Part shown: positions 13,954-22,425 of the stretch, piece after piece | How positions within the stretch are numbered: position 1 is the stretch's first letter | Layout: every line of letters starts with the position of its first letter | Origin: Bacteriovorax stolpii | Lineage (GTDB): Bacteria > Bdellovibrionota > Bacteriovoracia > Bacteriovoracales > Bacteriovoracaceae | Assembly (NCBI GenBank): GCA_945905815.1 | Contig: CAMDQH010000024.1 | Location: forward strand, 1 to 33,537 | Direction of reading: 5' to 3' | DNA: 33,537 nt | Made by a program: the position numbers and the translations under genes | Notes under the pieces: generated by a model | What the model was told of the DNA's origin: nothing | The model's database searches: none | What the model saw: only the letters and a program-made list of their open reading frames with translations

Positions 13954-16629
13954 ATGGCAAAAAAAGTTTACGAACTTGCCACTGAAATTGGAGTAGGCGC
14001 TATCGACTTGGTCGAGAAGCTGAAATCCATGGGCTTTAATGTGAGAAACCACATGGCCAGTCTTACTGACGACGAAGTCATTAAGGCCAAGGCAGCTTAT
14101 GAGACAATGCAGAAATCTTCCTCGACGGCTAAAAAAGCCGTTGTAAGAAAGGTTATCAAAAAAGAAGCGGCACCTGAAGAAGTTATTCCTGTGAAGGAAG
14201 AAGCACCTGTAGTGGTCGAAGAAGCTCCAGCTGAAGTTGTTCAAGCAGCTAAAGAAATGGCGCCGGTGCCTAAAGCTCCACCAGAAAAGCAATATATCGA
14301 CGATAAGCCAAAAGGTTTAACGATCGTTAAGAGAAAGACCAAAGCACAAAAAGAAGAAGAAGATAAAAAAGCTTTAGAAGTTAAAGAAGAAGCTGCTGCT
14401 TATGCAGCTGCTCAGGCCAGTATGCCTAAAGATGATGGCCCAGCGCCGGCTTCATCTTATAATACTTCTAAGAATGCTCCAGGAAAGAAAGAATACTTCG
14501 AAGAGAAACGTCATTCTTTCACTCCTGTATTTACACCAGAAGCTAAAAAGACTGAAACTCCTGAAAAGAAAGCTCAGGATGCTCGTCTTCTTCCACGTCG
14601 TCCTGTTGATGAAACAGAGGGAATGTCGGACGAAGAAAAAGATAAAAAACGCATGGGTGACCTTGCGGCAGCTATGGGTAAAAAAGCTGGAACTGGTAAA
14701 AAAGATTTAACTGTTATCAGAGCTGATGAAGAACTTAAGTTTGCTTCACAGTTAGTTGGTAAAACAATCTATACTGCGGCCAAAAAGAAGAAGCTTTACT
14801 CAGGACCAACTCAAAGAACGCTTATAACTGAAGTTAAAGACTCTAAACGAGTTGTAACTATTAATGGTGCAGCAACTGCGGAAGATCTTGCTCATAAGTT
14901 AAGTCAAAAATTTGATGCTTTTGCTAATAAAATGCTTGAGATCAATCTATTGGTACGTGCCGATGACTACATTGGTGTAAAACTTGCGAACGTTATTGCT
15001 GCTGTTTACAACTACCGTGTTGAAGATAAAGCATTCAATGAAGAAGCTGTTCTCAATAAAGTTGAGGGCGAGGATAAGTCAGCTTTCCCTACACGTAACC
15101 CAATCATTACGATTATGGGTCACGTCGACCACGGAAAAACTTCTCTTCTCGATTATATACGTAAAGCGAAAGTTGCCTCTGGAGAAGCTGGAGGGATTAC
15201 TCAACACATTGGTGCTTATACAGTACCATCTGCCAAAGGTGATCTTACTTTCTTGGATACTCCTGGTCACGCAGCCTTCGGAGCGATGAGACAACGTGGT
15301 GCTAATGTCACAGATATCGTTGTTTTAGTTGTTGCAGCTGATGATGGTGTAATGCCTCAGACAATTGAATCAATCAAATTTTGTAAAAATGCTGGCGTGC
15401 CAATAATTGTGGCCGTGAATAAAATTGATAAGCCTGGTGCCAATCCTGATAAGGTTAAGCAAGGTCTTGTTGAGTACGGTTTACTTTCAGAAGACTGGGG
15501 TGGTGAAACTCAATTCGTTCATTTGTCAGCTTTGACAGGTGCAGGTGTTGATAACCTTCTTGAGGCCATTGGTCTTCAAGCCGAGATTATGGACCTCCGT
15601 GAAGACCCTAAAGGTCCAGCTGAAGGTGTTGTAATTGAATCTAAAATTGAAGTTGGACGTGGCCCAGTTGCTACTATCATTATTCAAAAAGGTACCCTCA
15701 ATAAAGGTGATGCCATTGTTGTAGGTGAGACTGCTGGTCGTGCTAGATCTCTTATGGATTTCGCAGGAAAAGTCATAAATTCTGCAGGTCCTTCAACTCC
15801 AGTACAAATTCTTGGTCTGGAATTAGTTCCAAGTCCAGGTGACATTGTTAACGTTGTGAAAAATGAGCGTGAGGCAATTAAGATTGTTGAAAACAGAATT
15901 AATGAACGTAAAGAGATGGCAAGTGCATCTATAGAAGTTAAAAAAGTTAGTTTAGAAGACTTCTTCTCCACTGCTCAGAACAATTCTGAAGCTGAGAAGA
16001 AAGTCCTCAAGCTGGTTGTTCGTTCGGATGTTCAAGGATCGTTTGAAGCGATTCGTTCAGCAGTACAGCAACTTGGTAACAGTGAAGTTTCGGTTGAAGT
16101 TATTGGCGGAGGCGTAGGTGCAATTACAGATAATGATGTGAACACTGCTGCTTCGACTAAAGCGATCATCATGGGCTTCAATATGAGACCAGTAACAACT
16201 GCTCGTCGTATTTCTGAAGAAAAAGGTGTTGATATCAAGACCTACTCTATTATCTATGAGCTTATTAATGACGTGACTCTTGCACTTGAAGGTATGTTAA
16301 CTCCTGAGAGGATCGAGAAATACATCGGTCGTGCCCAGGTTAAAGAGACATTCGCAATTCCTAAAATTGGAACAATTGCAGGAACATCAGTTATTGATGG
16401 TAAAATTGAACGAGGCTGTAATATCCGTCTTCTTCGTGATGGCAAAATCATCTACGATGGCCGCTTAACAACTCTCAAACGTTTCAAAGACGAAGTTAAA
16501 GAAGTTAAGAATGGTTTTGAGTGTGGTATGTCGCTTGAAAACTTTAATGATATCAGACAAGAAGATCTTATCGAGGCCTATATTATGGAAGAGAAGAAAC
16601 GTACCCTCGTTTCTGATGCAACTCTTTAA
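13954..16629 (+). CDS. infB: Translation initiation factor IF-2
   Basis: 891 residues, a full-length bacterial IF-2, the GTPase that brings initiator tRNA to the 30S subunit and promotes subunit joining. The N-terminus (KVYELATEIGVGAIDLVEKL) is the IF2N fold; residues about 50-250 are a charged Ala/Lys/Glu-rich linker typical of the family. The G domain shows GHVDHGKTS (389-397), DTPGHAAF (from 435) and NKID (489-492). Domains II, III and the fMet-tRNA-binding C2 domain follow (GTIAGTSVIDGKIERG, KNGFECGMSLENF near the end). GGAG lies upstream of the ATG. Gap to rbfA is only 9 bp. Confidence 0.98.
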   Translation: MAKKVYELATEIGVGAIDLVEKLKSMGFNVRNHMASLTDDEVIKAKAAYETMQKSSSTAKKAVVRKVIKKEAAPEEVIPVKEEAPVVVEEAPAEVVQAAKEMAPVPKAPPEKQYIDDKPKGLTIVKRKTKAQKEEEDKKALEVKEEAAAYAAAQASMPKDDGPAPASSYNTSKNAPGKKEYFEEKRHSFTPVFTPEAKKTETPEKKAQDARLLPRRPVDETEGMSDEEKDKKRMGDLAAAMGKKAGTGKKDLTVIRADEELKFASQLVGKTIYTAAKKKKLYSGPTQRTLITEVKDSKRVVTINGAATAEDLAHKLSQKFDAFANKMLEINLLVRADDYIGVKLANVIAAVYNYRVEDKAFNEEAVLNKVEGEDKSAFPTRNPIITIMGHVDHGKTSLLDYIRKAKVASGEAGGITQHIGAYTVPSAKGDLTFLDTPGHAAFGAMRQRGANVTDIVVLVVAADDGVMPQTIESIKFCKNAGVPIIVAVNKIDKPGANPDKVKQGLVEYGLLSEDWGGETQFVHLSALTGAGVDNLLEAIGLQAEIMDLREDPKGPAEGVVIESKIEVGRGPVATIIIQKGTLNKGDAIVVGETAGRARSLMDFAGKVINSAGPSTPVQILGLELVPSPGDIVNVVKNEREAIKIVENRINERKEMASASIEVKKVSLEDFFSTAQNNSEAEKKVLKLVVRSDVQGSFEAIRSAVQQLGNSEVSVEVIGGGVGAITDNDVNTAASTKAIIMGFNMRPVTTARRISEEKGVDIKTYSIIYELINDVTLALEGMLTPERIEKYIGRAQVKETFAIPKIGTIAGTSVIDGKIERGCNIRLLRDGKIIYDGRLTTLKRFKDEVKEVKNGFECGMSLENFNDIRQEDLIEAYIMEEKKRTLVSDATL

Positions 16630-16638
16630 GGATCAGCT

Positions 16639-17013
16639 GTGGCTACTACCGGACGTGGTAATAAATTTTCGAAACTTAAATATGAAGAACGGGTTCGCGA
16701 TGAGATTAATCTTGCCCTGAGAAGGGAATTCGCGGATCCGAGACTCATGAACGTATCTATAACTCACGTCGAATTGACTCAAGATTATTCACACGCAAAA
16801 GTGTATTGGGATACTTTCAACACAGCAACTCGTGGCGACGCCAAAGAAGCGATTGAAAGTACAGCTAGTCGTATGCGCTCTCTTTTAGCTTCTAAAATGG
16901 CCGTGAAACACACACCCCAGATTCACTACCACTATAACTCTCAATTTGAAGATGAGTCGAAAATCACCCAGTTATTAAAAGATAACGACGAATCATCTAA
17001 TGGCGAAGAATAA
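16639..17013 (+). CDS. rbfA: Ribosome-binding factor A
   Basis: 124 residues, standard for RbfA, a KH-fold protein that matures the 5' end of 16S rRNA in the 30S subunit. Features: RVRDEINLALRREFADPRL, the conserved VSITHVELTQDYSHAKVYW strand-helix, SRMRSLLASKM, and the C-terminal PQIHYHYNSQFEDESKI. The GTG start at 16639 is preceded by AAGGATC; the first codons match the family. It overlaps truB by 14 bp, an arrangement that suggests coupled translation. Confidence 0.95.
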   Translation: MATTGRGNKFSKLKYEERVRDEINLALRREFADPRLMNVSITHVELTQDYSHAKVYWDTFNTATRGDAKEAIESTASRMRSLLASKMAVKHTPQIHYHYNSQFEDESKITQLLKDNDESSNGEE

Positions 17014-17971
17014 AAGTCTTTCGCAATTCCCTCCCTTAGTATTCAATATTTTTAAACCGGCCAGGATGACATCTTATGACGTCATCAGACATTTCAAGCG
17101 GAATCTTCCAGCTGGTTATGGAAAGATTGGTCACTTCGGAACTTTGGATCCTTTTGCATCCGGCGTTCTGATGATTGGTATTGGCGGAGCTGCCAGACTT
17201 AATGAATTCATTCACGATCTTCTTCCTAAAACTTATCTTGCAGTCGGAAAGCTTGGAATTGAGACACCTACTGGGGACTATGAATCAGAAATTATTCAAA
17301 GAGATGATTCTCTTTATTTAAAACGAGAAATTGCCAGTTTCTCTGCCAAATTCATAGAAGATCGTTTTAAAGAAAAATTTCTCGGTGAATACATGCAGGC
17401 GCCTCACAAATATTCTGCCAGTAAATTCATGGGAAGAAATATGCATGAATGGGCGAGGGAAGGGGTTGAAGTCAAGAAGGAGCCTGTCCTTCGACATATT
17501 TATGACATCCAAGTTGTGAAATATAAATTTCCTTATCTTTCAGTCAGAGTCACAGTGAGCTCTGGAACTTATGTTAGAACTCTTTTCAACCATATGAGTA
17601 ACGAGCTTGGAACGATTGGGTCACTCATTGCTTTAGTCAGAGAAAAAATTGGGTATGCAACGATTGATAATGCGATTAAGAAGAAAAACTGGCCGCAAGA
17701 GAAGCAGTTTGATGTCCTGAAAATGGGCACGCCGATTGATGAGATTTTGCCATTTGATCGAGTTCAATTAACGGAATCACAGACTATATCATTCAAGTGC
17801 GGAGCATTTTTAAAGTTAGATCAGCTCGAAATTACTAAAAGAAATTTTTCTGATAAATATGTTTGGATGAATGATGAGGAAAATACCTTGTTTGGACTCG
17901 GCCACAAAGAATCCCTGGGTGAATTAAGACCGAAAATTAAGTTTCATTTAGGGGAGCAAGACGAGTTTTGA
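17000..17971 (+). CDS. truB: tRNA pseudouridine(55) synthase TruB
   Basis: 323 residues. TruB converts U55 of the tRNA T-arm to pseudouridine. The catalytic block KIGHFGTLDPFASGVL contains the nucleophile Asp50; KPARMTSYDV (19-28), KTYLAVGKLGIETPTGDYE and SSGTYVRTLFNHM are further family motifs. The C-terminal part (about 240-323) is a PUA-like region that is weakly conserved. The ATG lies within rbfA. The last 35 bp overlap the convergent plsC gene, so transcription of the two can interfere; no terminator is seen for the long operon at this end. Confidence 0.95.
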   Translation: MAKNKSLSQFPPLVFNIFKPARMTSYDVIRHFKRNLPAGYGKIGHFGTLDPFASGVLMIGIGGAARLNEFIHDLLPKTYLAVGKLGIETPTGDYESEIIQRDDSLYLKREIASFSAKFIEDRFKEKFLGEYMQAPHKYSASKFMGRNMHEWAREGVEVKKEPVLRHIYDIQVVKYKFPYLSVRVTVSSGTYVRTLFNHMSNELGTIGSLIALVREKIGYATIDNAIKKKNWPQEKQFDVLKMGTPIDEILPFDRVQLTESQTISFKCGAFLKLDQLEITKRNFSDKYVWMNDEENTLFGLGHKESLGELRPKIKFHLGEQDEF

Positions 17972-18701
17972 TCTGATCGTGACCTTCAACGACTTTCCCC
18001 CACACAGCTCGGCAAAATTCATCAGAGTTTTTGTAATCTTTAGGAACAATCTCTTTGTGTACGATTATTCCAAGATGGCGACCTGTCTTGATATAACCTT
18101 TTTGTGTCAGCACACCTCTAGTTCCATAGATACTGGTTGGAATAATAGGAATATTTTCGTTAAAAGAGAAAACCATCAGGGTACGTTTAATTTTATCGTA
18201 GTGTCTTGGCAGTGCATCTTTGGAACGCGTGCCTTCAGGGTAGACTTGTAGACCAATTTTTTGAGTAACGATGCGGTCCTTCGCCTGGTCTAAAACTTTT
18301 TTTCTGGAATCAACTTTGCTACGGGACACGGGCAAACCGCCACTAATCCAGGCCAGCAATCCTACGATTGGAATGTAGAGAACTTCTTTTTTCATGATCG
18401 GCGGTGCCTGATATATAGTAAACATGAGTGGAATATCGACAAAACTTTGATGATTACAAACGTAGAGACCATGAGTGGGTGTGACCGTAAAGTCTGGAGA
18501 TCTATGGTCTTCTGCAATGTCTATTTTGGCGTGGCATGCAAAGCGTAATAGCATCCGAGAGCAGAAAGCCCAAACGGGGCAAACAATTTTCAAACGTCGT
18601 CTTAGACCAAAGGGCAAGGCAATTAAACAGGCCGGGAATAGAGCAAAAATCAGCAGAAAGCTTGATATGAAAATAGCTTTTATTTGGAGTAGGATGCCCA
18701 T
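17937..18701 (-). CDS. plsC: 1-acyl-sn-glycerol-3-phosphate acyltransferase
   Basis: 254 residues. Two hydrophobic segments at the N-terminus (about 8-32) anchor the protein in the inner membrane. The acyltransferase motif NHQSFVD (His84, Asp89) and the PEGTRS motif near 155, plus SGGLPVSRSK between them and IPTSIYGTRG after them, identify the PlsC family, which adds the second acyl chain to lysophosphatidic acid to make phosphatidic acid. The ATG at 18701 is the first in frame and gives the usual N-terminus; its ribosome site is weak. It converges on truB with a 35-bp antisense overlap. Confidence 0.92.
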   Translation of the reverse strand: MGILLQIKAIFISSFLLIFALFPACLIALPFGLRRRLKIVCPVWAFCSRMLLRFACHAKIDIAEDHRSPDFTVTPTHGLYVCNHQSFVDIPLMFTIYQAPPIMKKEVLYIPIVGLLAWISGGLPVSRSKVDSRKKVLDQAKDRIVTQKIGLQVYPEGTRSKDALPRHYDKIKRTLMVFSFNENIPIIPTSIYGTRGVLTQKGYIKTGRHLGIIVHKEIVPKDYKNSDEFCRAVWGKVVEGHDQIKTRLAPLNET

Positions 18702-18824
18702 AGGCGACCATTGTACTTACAAAATCGGCATCCTAGCAAGGAAGGTACCTATCTTTTTGTTCTACTTTTCACCCATTTAAGTTACAATTTAAGGGATATA
18801 AAAGCCATTTTTGAGGAGTGTTTT

Positions 18825-19691
18825 GTGTCAACAAGTCTGATTGCAATGGGCGTAGCAGTTTTTATGGTCATAAACCTAGTCGTTGGTTTGGCCGCTCTTA
18901 GTTTATTGTTCGGAACTTTTGAAACCCTTTTTGGAAAGCCAAAAATTACATTACTTAGATCTTCGAAAAGTGGAAACATGTTTGCTTTTGGTTTTAAGTG
19001 GAATTCTGCTAAAGAGCCAGCTGCTTTAGACACCATAAGACTTCGTCTTTTTAATCCATTTGGTACTCCAACGCAGGTTGAAGTAAGTAAACCTTTTGAG
19101 GCAAAGAAATCAAGCTTCGCAACCGAAATTGATATGGGCCCAGGCTTTATTGATCTTCTTGGTGCCAAAGGTTTTGATAATGCCCTCATTCAAATTGAAG
19201 TTGTTTCATCAAAAGATGGAGTCGTTTTTCAGTTCGACATGAAAGGCCCTAAATTTAAAAAGCTAGTTTTTGATGCAAATCAGACAGTAGCTGAGTTTGT
19301 GAACAAGAATAATTTGGATGTAAAAAAAGCTTCAAAATCACCAATAGATATTCCTATAAGAAGCTTCATTGCTGATACTGTTCCTGGAAGAGGTCCACAG
19401 TTGAAGCTTGCTACTAATCCAATATTTGCCGGAGAGTTTGCTGGTGCAACCGCTGGAGCTGCTCCAGCTGCTTCAGGTCCGGCCGTAGCAAATTTTAAAA
19501 TTGCCAAAGTATGGATTGAGCCTGGTTGTATCGTTTGTAATGCATGCGAAGATATTTATAAAGATGTTTTCGAAGTACTTGCCGATACATGTATCATTCG
19601 TCCAAATGCTCCACTAGATGATGGTCTAAGAATGCAGGAAGCTGCTGAAGCCTGTCCGGTGGAAGTTATCAAATATACAATAGCTGGTTAG
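18825..19691 (+). CDS. Membrane-anchored protein with C-terminal [4Fe-4S] ferredoxin domain
   Basis: 288 residues from the GTG at 18825, chosen because GAGGAG sits 6 bp upstream; the longer frame upstream encodes unlikely residues. Residues 4-30 are one transmembrane helix. Residues about 40-215 form a beta-rich domain of unknown family (FGFKWNSAKEPAALD, RLRLFNPFGTP). A flexible Ala/Gly/Pro linker (about 206-223) leads to a single-cluster ferredoxin: Cys235, Cys238 and Cys241 (C-x2-C-x2-C) and Cys277-Pro. The domain orientation predicts a soluble cluster tethered to the inner face or the periplasm; sidedness cannot be decided. TACAAT at 18783-18788 is a possible -10. The role is presumably electron transfer; the partner is not evident nearby. 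Confidence 0.75.
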   Translation: MSTSLIAMGVAVFMVINLVVGLAALSLLFGTFETLFGKPKITLLRSSKSGNMFAFGFKWNSAKEPAALDTIRLRLFNPFGTPTQVEVSKPFEAKKSSFATEIDMGPGFIDLLGAKGFDNALIQIEVVSSKDGVVFQFDMKGPKFKKLVFDANQTVAEFVNKNNLDVKKASKSPIDIPIRSFIADTVPGRGPQLKLATNPIFAGEFAGATAGAAPAASGPAVANFKIAKVWIEPGCIVCNACEDIYKDVFEVLADTCIIRPNAPLDDGLRMQEAAEACPVEVIKYTIAG

Positions 19692-19695
19692 TTTT

Positions 19696-20388
19696 TTATG
19701 ATTTAAGTTTGTTCCAGATAAGTTCTGTTTGAAACATTCTCTTGAGACCCTCTTCGTTTTCTTTCCAAATATCCTTCAAGCTTTCGCGATGAGTTTTTAG
19801 TTCAGGACACTCAAAAGTTAAAACAGGGGTCTTGTATTTTTCAACACCAAAAGTTCCAAGTGAGCCTGGAGTAGGGTAGCCAATATCTCCCGCCATTTCA
19901 TATTTGTTAAATTGATAGAGATATTGAGCAATGTCTTGGCAGTCACCATTATGATTTAAGATGGGTTTCCAAGTATGAAAAGAAATAATCAGGCCTGGTT
20001 TATACTTATCAAGGAGTTTTACCAAAAACTGATTTTCAGGTTCTGATAGAGGTTTTGCTCCCGGATTATATTTGGGCTGAGTTTTTTCAGGAGTCCAATC
20101 TTTAGTGGGAAGGTTTCTATTGAGATCAACGAGATGAGCGTTCACTCTTGACTGAGCACGGTAGCCATCAACATTTAATATAGGAATCACAACAATCGGC
20201 ATATCTTTTAAAGAGTGTTCATTCTTTAGCCAATTATAAAGCTCTTTTAAGACATAAACACCTTCGACTTCATCACCATGAACCCCGGCAAGTAAGTAGA
20301 GATATTTTGGCGCTTTGATGTCCGTTTTAAAAACTGTGATTGGAAGACCTTCAACAGATGTACCGCTTTCTAATTCAGAAAAAATCAT
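19696..20388 (-). CDS. M14-family zinc carboxypeptidase (MpaA-like)
   Basis: 230 residues without a signal peptide, so cytoplasmic. The family zinc site is visible: HGDE (His37, Glu40) and SFHTW (His138); substrate-binding NVDGYRAQSRVNAHLVDLNRN (72-92); catalytic Glu in TFECPE (Glu193). The compact size and NVDG-x-R-x-x-R-x-N pattern are close to MpaA, which cuts gamma-D-Glu-meso-DAP in recycled wall peptides. That substrate is plausible for a bacterium that digests or remodels peptidoglycan but is not proven. Its ATG overlaps the stop of the upstream pterin-type gene by four bases (ATGA), so the two are translationally coupled. Confidence 0.82.
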   Translation of the reverse strand: MIFSELESGTSVEGLPITVFKTDIKAPKYLYLLAGVHGDEVEGVYVLKELYNWLKNEHSLKDMPIVVIPILNVDGYRAQSRVNAHLVDLNRNLPTKDWTPEKTQPKYNPGAKPLSEPENQFLVKLLDKYKPGLIISFHTWKPILNHNGDCQDIAQYLYQFNKYEMAGDIGYPTPGSLGTFGVEKYKTPVLTFECPELKTHRESLKDIWKENEEGLKRMFQTELIWNKLKS

Positions 20389-20882
20389 AATTGCTCACGA
20401 TGAAGAAAGACAGCTGACTGGCCTGGCGTTTCTTCAACCTCCACTTCAAAACAGGTAAATGAAAAATTGTATTTAGCTAAAACTTTTTTTCGGATTTCGG
20501 AGGATATATAGACGGCAATTCTCTCTGCGCTTGTATTGAGGATGGGCAGAAGTAGGGTGTCGCTCATTGGAATTGAAAAGTATGATTCATCTGGAGTTTC
20601 AATTACGTAGTTTTTATTTTCGGTATAAATTTTGAGGAATTTATTATCTTTTGGGATCAACAATTTATGATCAAGAAAATCACAGACTTCTCTAACGATT
20701 GGCTTGATATCTAAGAAATCAAAAACCATATCACCGGCCAGATCAGGAGCTTCGCCCTTGATTTGCACACGATAATTGTGGCCATGGAGTGGTTCTCGTC
20801 CACCATTTTCAAATATCATGAAATGTGAGGATGCAAAGTTAAAGTATTGCTTATAGACTTTAATCGAAAAGCTAGGACTCAA
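20385..20882 (-). CDS. 6-pyruvoyl-tetrahydropterin synthase / QueD family enzyme (PTPS-III-like active site)
   Basis: 165 residues from the TTG at 20882, supported by AGGAA 8 bp upstream (frame continues to a GTG at 20999, rejected). Zinc ligands are FASSHF (His20) and LHGHNY (His33, His35); VFDFLDIKPIV and DHKLLIPKDN are typical of the family, as are ETPGQSAVF at the C-terminus. QueD and PTPS use a cysteine four residues before HGH; here that position is Arg29, followed by Glu30 (GREPLHGH). Loss of Cys with Glu kept is the pattern described for PTPS-III, which replaces FolB in folate synthesis. So folate rather than queuosine is possible; inference. Coupled to the M14 peptidase gene by a 4-bp overlap. 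Confidence 0.8.
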   Translation of the reverse strand: MSPSFSIKVYKQYFNFASSHFMIFENGGREPLHGHNYRVQIKGEAPDLAGDMVFDFLDIKPIVREVCDFLDHKLLIPKDNKFLKIYTENKNYVIETPDESYFSIPMSDTLLLPILNTSAERIAVYISSEIRKKVLAKYNFSFTCFEVEVEETPGQSAVFLHREQL

Positions 20883-20984
20883 AGTTTGTTTCCTGGTTGG
20901 GGTTACAGATGTGGAAACATACTTCGCTGTTCCAAAATTGGCAAAGGGAAACCCCGTTTTGCATATAGTCAAAAGGTCTGATAA

Positions 20985-21647
20985 ATGAAAAAAAAACACT
21001 TGAAGTCTTTAAATATGATTGAAAAGTGGCTGCTCTCTGAAACGCCGACCCCAAAAGGCGTTAAAGAAGCGTTTGAAACGATCCGAAATCATATGGAAAG
21101 TCTGCCGGAGAACGAAGCTTATAGTGAGCAAGAATCCCTTCCGGCCCCAACTGAAATTAGTGATGAACCTGAAACTATCGCTGTTTATTCTGATGGTGGT
21201 TGTAGAGGAAACCCAGGCCCTGGTGCCTGCGCGTTTGTGATTCAAGAACATAATGGAAAAGTTCTGGCAGAGGGCGTGGAATATGAAGCGTATACCACTA
21301 ACAATAAAATGGAACTTTCTGGTCCCTTGAAAGGACTACACGAACTCCTCACGGTTTTACCCGCCAAGGGTAAGGATCCACTTTTAACCAAAGTCAAAAT
21401 CATCACGGATTCAAAGTATGTCGTGGATGGGATGAAATCTTGGGTCAAAGGTTGGAAGGCGCGCGGCTGGAAAAAAGCTGATAATAAGGCCCCTGAGAAT
21501 ATGGATTTGTGGCAAGCACTAGATTCAGTTCGGGAAAATTTTATGCAAGTTGAATGGATGTGGGTAAAAGGCCATGCTGGTCATCCACAAAATGAATATT
21601 GTGACCGCAAGGCCAATGAGGTCATGGATGCTCGTTCTTCTCGCTAG
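20985..21647 (+). CDS. rnhA: Ribonuclease HI with N-terminal extension
   Basis: 220 residues, about 65 more than E. coli RNase HI. It degrades the RNA strand of RNA-DNA hybrids. All catalytic residues are in place: YSDGG (Asp70), NNKMELSG (Glu110), TDSKYV (Asp142), GHAGH (197-201) and EYCDRKAN (Asp207); KGWKARGWKK is the basic handle. The first 65 residues are a predicted helix plus an acidic Pro/Glu linker that I do not recognise. AAAGG sits 9 bp before the ATG; an internal ATG at 21015 is a possible alternative. Divergent from the pterin-type gene and overlapping the next gene by 32 bp. Confidence 0.92.
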   Translation: MKKKHLKSLNMIEKWLLSETPTPKGVKEAFETIRNHMESLPENEAYSEQESLPAPTEISDEPETIAVYSDGGCRGNPGPGACAFVIQEHNGKVLAEGVEYEAYTTNNKMELSGPLKGLHELLTVLPAKGKDPLLTKVKIITDSKYVVDGMKSWVKGWKARGWKKADNKAPENMDLWQALDSVRENFMQVEWMWVKGHAGHPQNEYCDRKANEVMDARSSR

Positions 21648-22425
21648 TATTTTCTTACATATTTCGACTGCAATTTCTTGTGATTTTAGTTCAGAAGTCA
21701 AAAGTGTTTATTCATTGTCTGGGCCAGTTACTTTAATCCTGAAAGATTTAGGGCTCATAAAAAGTAAAAAGCTTAAGGGAGTTTCGATTTTTCATCCCGT
21801 AGCAAAAAAAGATTTTCAAGGAATTTTCCTTCCTGGTGGAGTTTTTCTTTCTCATGAGACAATTAAGGGCCTAGCAGGGAGTGTGTTATTCTACGACGAG
21901 AGTCGAGAACTCAATCGAATTTTTTCCCGCTACGAAGGTATCAGAGCAGTCGAAATAAAAACTCGTTCATTAACACCAATGGAAGTCATGAAGGTGATGG
22001 AGAAACAACTGAATCCCTATCTCGTTGGTTGTAACTTGGAAAAAATTACTCATCATTTAAACATGAGGCTAGAAGAGTTAAAGAAACTGGCGCGTAAGGA
22101 TTCTACCTTTCTCTTTTTTTTAGGATTGATACAAAACAACAAGTATCCAGAACTAGTCATAGTCCAAGACGGGATCGTTAAGTGGATGATTCAAGAAAAG
22201 CTGATCAAAACTTACCCGTCGGAGCTTGCTTACGTAAATTGGTCCGCCAGAATTTTAAATAATCTACCTAAAGATACCTATAAAGTGGGTCTACGAGATT
22301 CGGGAAGTTCAATGGAAACTGAATTGAAAAAAGATAATCATACCATCAACCTGACTTACCCTGGAGCTTTGATACCCGGAGGTGGTCAAGTTGAGGCGAT
22401 GATCTATTTATTTAAAAATCTTTAA
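21616..22425 (+). CDS. Probable periplasmic substrate-binding protein of a FecCD-type importer
   Basis: 269 residues from the ATG at 21616 (AAGG 5 bp upstream); it overlaps rnhA by 32 bp. A signal peptide is clear (SWMLVLLASIFLHISTAIS-C). The pattern VYSLSGPVTLILKDLGL near the start, a lobe ending around KTRSLTPMEV, then a long charged helix (LEKITHHLNMRLEELKKLARK) and a second lobe resembles the BtuF/FhuD-like helical-backbone binding proteins. Motif conservation is weak, so the assignment leans on context: an ATPase and a FecCD-like permease lie at 23439-24895. An insertion of a convergent M48 gene separates it from them, and it converges on that gene with 3-bp overlap of stop codons. Confidence 0.5.
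   Translation: MRSWMLVLLASIFLHISTAISCDFSSEVKSVYSLSGPVTLILKDLGLIKSKKLKGVSIFHPVAKKDFQGIFLPGGVFLSHETIKGLAGSVLFYDESRELNRIFSRYEGIRAVEIKTRSLTPMEVMKVMEKQLNPYLVGCNLEKITHHLNMRLEELKKLARKDSTFLFFLGLIQNNKYPELVIVQDGIVKWMIQEKLIKTYPSELAYVNWSARILNNLPKDTYKVGLRDSGSSMETELKKDNHTINLTYPGALIPGGGQVEAMIYLFKNL

Noticed and set aside
13951-14292. 113-codon ORF antisense to the start of infB
   Set aside because: Its Phe/Arg/His-rich composition mirrors the Lys/Glu-rich IF-2 N-terminus; shadow of infB.
14160-14420. Repetitive Lys/Glu/Ala stretch in infB as a possible inserted element
   Set aside because: IF-2 N-terminal linkers are normally low complexity and variable; reading frame and neighbours are intact.
18711-18824. 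Longer N-terminus of the ferredoxin-type protein
   Set aside because: Coding potential is poor, the stretch looks like promoter DNA (TACAAT), and GAGGAG sits just before the GTG at 18825.
20883-20999. Longer start (GTG at 20999) for the pterin-synthase family gene
   Set aside because: The extra 39 residues match no family member, would overlap the start of rnhA on the other strand, and the TTG at 20882 has a good ribosome site.
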